Assembly: GCF_016654115.1 (NCBI RefSeq)
Contig: NZ_JAEQAZ010000072.1
Location: forward strand, 1-38,845
Length of the DNA stretch: 38,845 nucleotides
Direction of reading: 5' to 3'
DNA from: Streptomyces sp. MBT53
GTDB taxonomy: Bacteria; Actinomycetota; Actinomycetes; Streptomycetales; Streptomycetaceae
Shown: in pieces, positions 35,901 through 38,845 of the stretch
Layout of the letters: the number at the start of each line of letters is the position of its first letter
How positions within the stretch are numbered: position 1 is the stretch's first letter
Translations under genes and position numbers: made by a program
The notes under the pieces: model-generated
What the model saw: the letters and a program-made list of their open reading frames with translations, nothing else
Databases searched by the model: none
What the model was told of the DNA's origin: nothing

Positions 35901-36339
35901 GGAGATCGAGCCGCACACGCGAGAGGTGTACGAGACCTGGGGGCCGCGCGGCGGCGAGGCACTCGCCCTGGTGCTGGCCCTGCAGGGCAAGACGGACGAG
36001 GCACGTACCGTCCGCTTTCATCGCGACCCCCCGAAGGACCACTTCTACGCCGTCCGCCTGGGTGCCCGGGCGCGGCTGGCCTGTGTCTTCGAGGACCGGG
36101 AAGCGGCGGCCCGCCTGATCCCCCTGCTAGAACCTGTCCGGAACCAACTGGGGTCCGCGGCGACCACGGCGTTCTGCACCCGCCCCCTCGCTCAGGCGCT
36201 GGGAGAGCTGCATGCCATGCTCGGCGACCGAGCGGCCGCGCAGTCGGCCTTCCTGGAGGCCGAGAAGGTCGCCGGGCTGTGGGGTGCGGACCATCTCGCC
36301 GCCACAGCCCGGGCCTGCGGCCAGGCGCTGCCGGGCTGA
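32938..36339 (+). CDS. SARP-type regulator with BTAD, AAA ATPase and TPR-like domains
   Basis: In this 1,133-residue protein, residues 1-95 are an OmpR-like winged helix of the SARP type (LRLNVLGPMEA, GGPQQRAVLAML, LYPLISNLRRAL). Residues 100-245 are a BTAD all-helical domain (LREDAWRLLALSLWASGRQ). From about 310 there is a STAND/AAA ATPase with Walker A GEAGSGKST (336-344, K342) and Walker B LALFVDDLHRAD (D442, D443). The C-terminal 500 residues are helical and TPR-like. AfsR-type proteins of this architecture activate secondary-metabolite or morphogenesis genes. It has no C-terminal LuxR helix-turn-helix. It starts without a visible ribosome site. A hairpin terminator follows the stop. Confidence 0.92.
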   Translation: MLRLNVLGPMEAYTADRRLALGGPQQRAVLAMLIMARGSVVPAERIAEHLWPHTSPERSLAALYPLISNLRRALEPGRPPRAPAGVLVSAAPGYALRVPEEAVDAWRFEALVREARSGDPEASWHRLKEGLTWWQGLPYSEWSDRSWAADEVARLDEVRLMARELLLQVGLSAGHAAEVAVDAEVLVRDAPLREDAWRLLALSLWASGRQADALAALRRARSVLVETVGLEPGVLLTELEQDILHGRHESLHRAAPGPQRGGTGPADPTRTRIEAVDDARPVGAVPVPDHRRGVNRLPQGLEQDRHPLKGRTAELRMLREAARVASHRGAVVTLSGEAGSGKSTLLDHFGHLLRREGWIVITGRCPEEDGAPPAWAWVEALSELARISPPDVVEPLDAFLQPGGAREPLTRDAAAGRFKVHMAVREWLSAVAARQPLALFVDDLHRADTETLMLLCRAASLRAPVLVTAAFRSDEAGSRPAPFQAELARLSAYRLTLRGLDTPAVAELVREVCGTDVAPETVAALAERTGGNPFFVTESARLLAVEGTLKAVTEVPEAIRDVLRLRLANLSPAERSVIGLAAVCGREADIDVLAEASDLEPAEVYDSLEACVRAGLLTEPAPGRVRFTHVLLRDVAYTELTGLRARSLHGRLADVLERLRPNDLDALALHFRRSADPAQADRAVVHAVRAAERAERRYAYDVAVELLSGAVTAVDLVPGTSEQRAERLVDVYGRLMRAQVRTGSVGAAQATGERAVQEARGVGRDDLVAAAFAAWTEPTPWLTRRHWAVDQHVVDTLERLLNRPDLPRSVTVRLLQRLVDELAGFGTGQEAEAAERQLALARRVEDPALLAAAFTTLTKLMPHEHQLVRYGVMVSELRELVRHHELPAYQWVCEHIDSMIAAIHNDAEAVRRHGERGLSIARRFHIAGAEAASMATMAMLAHARGQFDEAEASYRRVRERLSGHNPWHGADIYTRGLITIRLNQGRVAEIEPHTREVYETWGPRGGEALALVLALQGKTDEARTVRFHRDPPKDHFYAVRLGARARLACVFEDREAAARLIPLLEPVRNQLGSAATTAFCTRPLAQALGELHAMLGDRAAAQSAFLEAEKVAGLWGADHLAATARACGQALPG

Positions 36340-36348
36340 CCGGCACGG

Positions 36349-36367
36349 ACCGCGGGGACGCGGTTTT
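36349..36367 (+). terminator. Hairpin with T-run after the SARP gene
   Basis: ACCGCG and CGCGGT pair around a GGGA loop and are followed by TTT. Two flanking G-T wobble pairs can extend the stem. It lies 9 bases past the stop codon. Confidence 0.6.
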
Positions 36368-36409
36368 CCGCACACAGTTCTGGGCGGGCAACCGCGTCCT
36401 GCTACCGCC

Positions 36410-36763
36410 TCACCAACGGTAGTAGCCGGGGGAGGAGGCGGTACCGGTGGTGCTGACGCCCGCGCCGGCGCTCCGGTCGAAGGAGAAGCCGCCGAGGACC
36501 CGTCCGTCACTCATGTAGATCTCCACGGGATCCGAGCCCGGGGTGCTGAAGGTCAGCGTGGTGCATGTGCCCGGGGCGACGAGCTTCGTGGCGAGGCTCC
36601 TCGTGGGGAACGTCGCGTACGACGAGTAGTAGCCGTCGGAGCAGAGGGTGAACTGGTACGGCGTCGCGGCGTTCGCGGACCCTGCGGTGAGCAGGCAGGT
36701 CGTGGCGGTCGCCAGGGACACTGCGGCGATGCGTGCGGTCCGCCATCGTCCGGCTCTGTTCAT
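36410..36763 (-). CDS. Small secreted protein
   Basis: This 117-residue protein has an ATG preceded by GAGGTG. A classical signal peptide (MNRAGRWRTARIAAVSLATA, then a hydrophobic core ending SANAA) suggests Sec export and cleavage near residue 33. The mature part of about 85 residues is strand-rich, with two cysteines (FTLCSDGYYSS, APGTCTTLTF) that may pair. It ends in an aromatic tail, GYYRW. I recognise no family. It is convergent with the SARP gene. Confidence 0.75.
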   Translation of the reverse strand: MNRAGRWRTARIAAVSLATATTCLLTAGSANAATPYQFTLCSDGYYSSYATFPTRSLATKLVAPGTCTTLTFSTPGSDPVEIYMSDGRVLGGFSFDRSAGAGVSTTGTASSPGYYRW

Positions 36764-37263
36764 GGTCACCTCATGGGAGTTCGTCGGGCGTCGGCCCGTG
36801 TGCCGACAGTCATCAGCCAACCAGGGAGACAGCCGTGACGCCCGCTCCTGAGACGCTCTCTGCCTCCAGGGGCGCCGTTTGCTGCCCGCCCGCCCCGGCC
36901 GTCCCGCACCGGCCACGAGGAGAGCCACTCCTTTCGACCCTGCTTACTTCGGGGAGGGTCTGTCCGGCCCGACGACAGCGATCATCCGTTAGCTTCCTTG
37001 CTTCCTTGCTTCCTTGCTTCCTTCTCTTCCGTGCGTCGGGGCGGGGTGCTGGCCGCTGCCGGGGAGCGCGGAATCGATCACCCTTCGCTCGGCCTGAAGT
37101 CCGTCGTCTGCGGCTCCGGGTTCCTCCCTCCGGCCTGGCGTGCCGGCGTCCTTCCACGGCCTTCGGCATTGCTGTCCGGTGGACGAGGCGGAGAAAGTTG
37201 GTGCGGCAGGGCAGTCGTTTGCGTGTCCGTACCCGTCTTTACGGGGGAACGAGGGAGGGCGCA
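36764..37263. other. 500-bp intergenic region
   Basis: It separates the divergent secreted-protein and sigma-factor genes. It contains a tandem CTTCCTTG repeat (36993-37024), and a short inverted repeat CCCGT/ACGGG lies just before the sigma-factor ribosome site. I see no gene in it. Confidence 0.6.
36993..37024 (+). repeat. Tandem octamer CTTCCTTG, about four copies
   Basis: Three perfect copies and one with a changed last base, followed by more pyrimidines (TCTTCC). It is an unusual AT-rich pyrimidine run for this GC-rich DNA. Confidence 0.85.
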
Positions 37264-37809
37264 TTGAACGCCGACGAGGAACGCGAGTTCCGTGAGTTCG
37301 TGGCGGCGCGGTCGAGATCGCTGTTGCAGACGGCCTACCTGCTGACCGGGGACTGGGAGCAGGGCCGGGACCTGCTCCAGACCGCGCTTGCATCCACGGC
37401 CCGACGCTGGTCGAAGCTCCGTGACCGGGAACAGCCAGAGATCTATGTGCGCCGCGCGCTCTACCACGCACAGGTGGATCGCTTCCGGTTGCTCAGCTGG
37501 GGGCGGGAGACGGTCACGGACTCCGTGCCGGACCAGCCGTCCGCACAGGGCGCCAACTGGGCCGACGCCGTCGTCCAGCGGCAGGACATCATGACCGCGC
37601 TGCGGCGGCTGCCCAAGCGTCAGCGTGCGGTGATCGTGCTGCGCTACTTCGAGGACCGGCCCGACAGCGAGATCGCCGCGATCCTGGGCGTCGCTCAGGG
37701 AACGGTCCGTAGCCAGACCCACAAGGCCCTCGTCACGCTCCGCACCACCCTGGCCGAGGCAGGGCCGTCCGCCTCCTCCAATGCCTCCGGAAGGGGCGTG
37801 ACCGCATGA
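37264..37809 (+). CDS. SigE-family ECF RNA polymerase sigma factor
   Basis: This 181-residue protein starts at TTG at 37264, chosen because GAGGGAGGG lies 4-12 bases upstream and the conserved region begins right after it. Region 2 (FREFVAARSRSLLQTAYLLT, then DLLQTALASTARRW) and region 4 (LPKRQRAVIVLRYFEDRPDS, then VAQGTVRSQTHKAL) match the actinobacterial SigE-type ECF group. The stop overlaps the next start (ATGA), so it is made together with its likely membrane-bound partner. Confidence 0.93.
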   Translation: MNADEEREFREFVAARSRSLLQTAYLLTGDWEQGRDLLQTALASTARRWSKLRDREQPEIYVRRALYHAQVDRFRLLSWGRETVTDSVPDQPSAQGANWADAVVQRQDIMTALRRLPKRQRAVIVLRYFEDRPDSEIAAILGVAQGTVRSQTHKALVTLRTTLAEAGPSASSNASGRGVTA

Positions 37810-38513
37810 ACGACTCGACCGAGGACCTGCTGCACGAAACGTTGCTGCACGACACCTTGCACGCCCATGTCCGGGAGTGCGACGGCGGCGCCGACGCCCA
37901 TCTCGTCGGCCTGGCCGACGGCGCGTTGCGGGTCGCCCGGCGGCGACAGAGGCTGGCGCGCGTCGGTGTCGGGGTTGCCCTCGCCGCAGCGGTTGCCACC
38001 GCCTGGGTGGCTGTCGCGGACGACGACCCGCTGCGCGCCCACGCGGTGCAGCCCGCCGAAGGACGAGGCGCCACAAAGGCGTCCACGATTTCTCTCCTGC
38101 CGGTCACCTCGGCGACAGAGCGGGCCTGCACACCGGCCGGCGGCGGCTATACCGTGCACCGCACCGAGACCCACCCGGCGATGTGCTTTCACGCCGACGC
38201 GGCCGGCGGCATGAGCGACGTCCGCGTCTCGGCGGCGAAGGCCGAGAAGGGCACTGTCGACGGCAGCTGGCAGGTGGAGGTGACCCTCACGGCCGCCGAC
38301 CGGACTCGTTTCGCCACGCTGACCGGCGCCCTCGCGTCGGCCCCGTCCCCGCGCAACCAGTTCGCCATCGTCGTGGATGGCAAACTGTGGGGCGCTCCGA
38401 TGGTGGCCCACGCGATCACCGTGGGTCGTGTCGAGATCGTCGGCGCTTACGACGGAGACTTCACCAGCGCCATGGCCCACGACCTCGCCCAGCGACTTGA
38501 CCCCGGCAGGTGA
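37806..38513 (+). CDS. Membrane protein with SecD-P1-head-like domain, putative anti-sigma partner
   Basis: In this 235-residue protein, about 45 cytoplasmic residues precede one membrane helix (VGVGVALAAAVATAWVAVA). The external part has three cysteines and then a domain like the P1 head of SecD: VTLTAADRTRFATLTGAL, FAIVVDGKLWGAPMV, GRVEIVGAYDGDFTSAMA. Position and the 4-bp overlap with the sigma gene suggest that it controls the sigma factor. The N-terminus lacks the HxxxCxxC zinc motif of classical ZAS anti-sigma factors. The anti-sigma role is inferred from context only. Confidence 0.8.
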   Translation: MNDSTEDLLHETLLHDTLHAHVRECDGGADAHLVGLADGALRVARRRQRLARVGVGVALAAAVATAWVAVADDDPLRAHAVQPAEGRGATKASTISLLPVTSATERACTPAGGGYTVHRTETHPAMCFHADAAGGMSDVRVSAAKAEKGTVDGSWQVEVTLTAADRTRFATLTGALASAPSPRNQFAIVVDGKLWGAPMVAHAITVGRVEIVGAYDGDFTSAMAHDLAQRLDPGR

Positions 38514-38559
38514 GTGGCCAACTCCTTCTGTGGGAAAGGCAGTTCAGGGAAGGCGTCCG

Positions 38560-38845
38560 TCATGTGGGGCGGCCTGTCGGGGCGCGGAGACCGAAGTCGT
38601 CGAGGACTTGGATGTGCCCGACGCTGTGCCGTGCCGGTGTTCGGCGCATGATGTCGAGCAGTTCTCGTGGTGTCTGCCCCGACACGGCTCGGAAGTCTCG
38701 GTTCATGTGGGACTGGTCGTGGTATCCGCCGGGCCGGCCAGGTCGGCGAGTGAGTTCAGGTCGGTAGATGCCACGGCCGGGGCGCTGCACAGCCTGATGA
38801 TGCGGGCGAGTGTTTGAGCAGTCAGGGTCATGTCCCGTGGGGTGG
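38560..38845 (-). CDS. AraC-family regulator, C-terminal part (partial, frameshifted)
   Basis: The C-terminal helix-turn-helix is clear: GYHDQSHMNRDFRAVSGQTP, with a short tail to the stop at 38560. The preceding helix (QTLARIIRLCSAPAVASTDL, then NSLADLAG) is in another frame, which is open to the right edge of the window. The frames join if one base is restored in the G/C run near 38728-38740. Either the gene is a pseudogene or the sequence has an error there; the start lies outside the window. Confidence 0.75.
   Translation of the reverse strand, partial: HPTGHDPDCSNTRPHHQAVQRPGRGIYRPELTRRPGRPGGYHDQSHMNRDFRAVSGQTPRELLDIMRRTPARHSVGHIQVLDDFGLRAPTGRPT

Noticed and set aside
1..38845. CRISPR array, tRNA/rRNA genes, insertion sequences, att sites
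   Set aside because: I saw no regularly spaced repeats with unique spacers, no cloverleaf or rRNA sequence, and no transposase or integrase.

Overview
The window is very GC-rich, has strong third-position GC bias, and encodes type VII secretion (ESX) substrates, a SARP-type regulator, SigE-family sigma factor and MacB-like transporter. This points to Streptomyces or a close actinobacterial relative. I saw no RNA genes, insertion sequences or CRISPR arrays.

Region 1 (1-22977, all + strand) is an ESX-associated locus. It starts with the 3' part of a gene with a degenerate ADP-ribosyltransferase-like fold. Next comes a beta-helix/AAA+ ATPase (EccA-like) with a second, decayed AAA domain, then two WXG100 small proteins, a helical partner, a 745-residue PPE-like protein with Gly-rich repeats, a YbaB-like protein and another WXG100-like protein. 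The region ends in a giant gene of about 4,730 codons (8786-22977), broken in this sequence by a single-base frameshift near 14155-14205. The giant protein has a WXG100-like N-terminus, a hydrophobic segment, two related HExxH zincin domains, a domain resembling the edema factor/ExoY nucleotidyl cyclases, an array of beta-rich repeats, two OmpA-like segments and a papain-like domain. That last domain holds what appears to be the only cysteine in the whole protein. No EccB/C/D/E or mycosin gene is visible, so the secretion machine must lie outside the window.

Region 2 (23171-29505, all - strand) is an envelope-sensing cassette: OmpR-family regulator, histidine kinase, Cys-motif lipoprotein, periplasmic adaptor, ABC ATPase and FtsX-like permease. 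The lipoprotein and the kinase sensor domain share a tandem C-[LM]-x3-G...C module. The genes overlap by 4-17 bp, except for a gap before the lipoprotein. Direct repeats of TGTCGGGA with 11-bp spacing lie upstream of the regulator, upstream of the lipoprotein and in the LuxR/SARP intergenic region, which suggests one regulon.

Region 3 (29903-38845) is mixed. It has a translationally coupled pair (Cys-cluster protein and beta-propeller-like protein), an atypical LuxR-type regulator divergent from a large SARP/AAA/TPR regulator, a small secreted protein, a SigE-family ECF sigma factor coupled to a membrane protein with a SecD-P1-head-like domain, and the C-terminal part of an AraC-type regulator running off the right edge.

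Three genes (the giant gene, the adaptor and the AraC gene) each carry one apparent single-base deletion in a G/C run. All three shifts have the same polarity, which looks more like uncorrected sequencing error than true decay.
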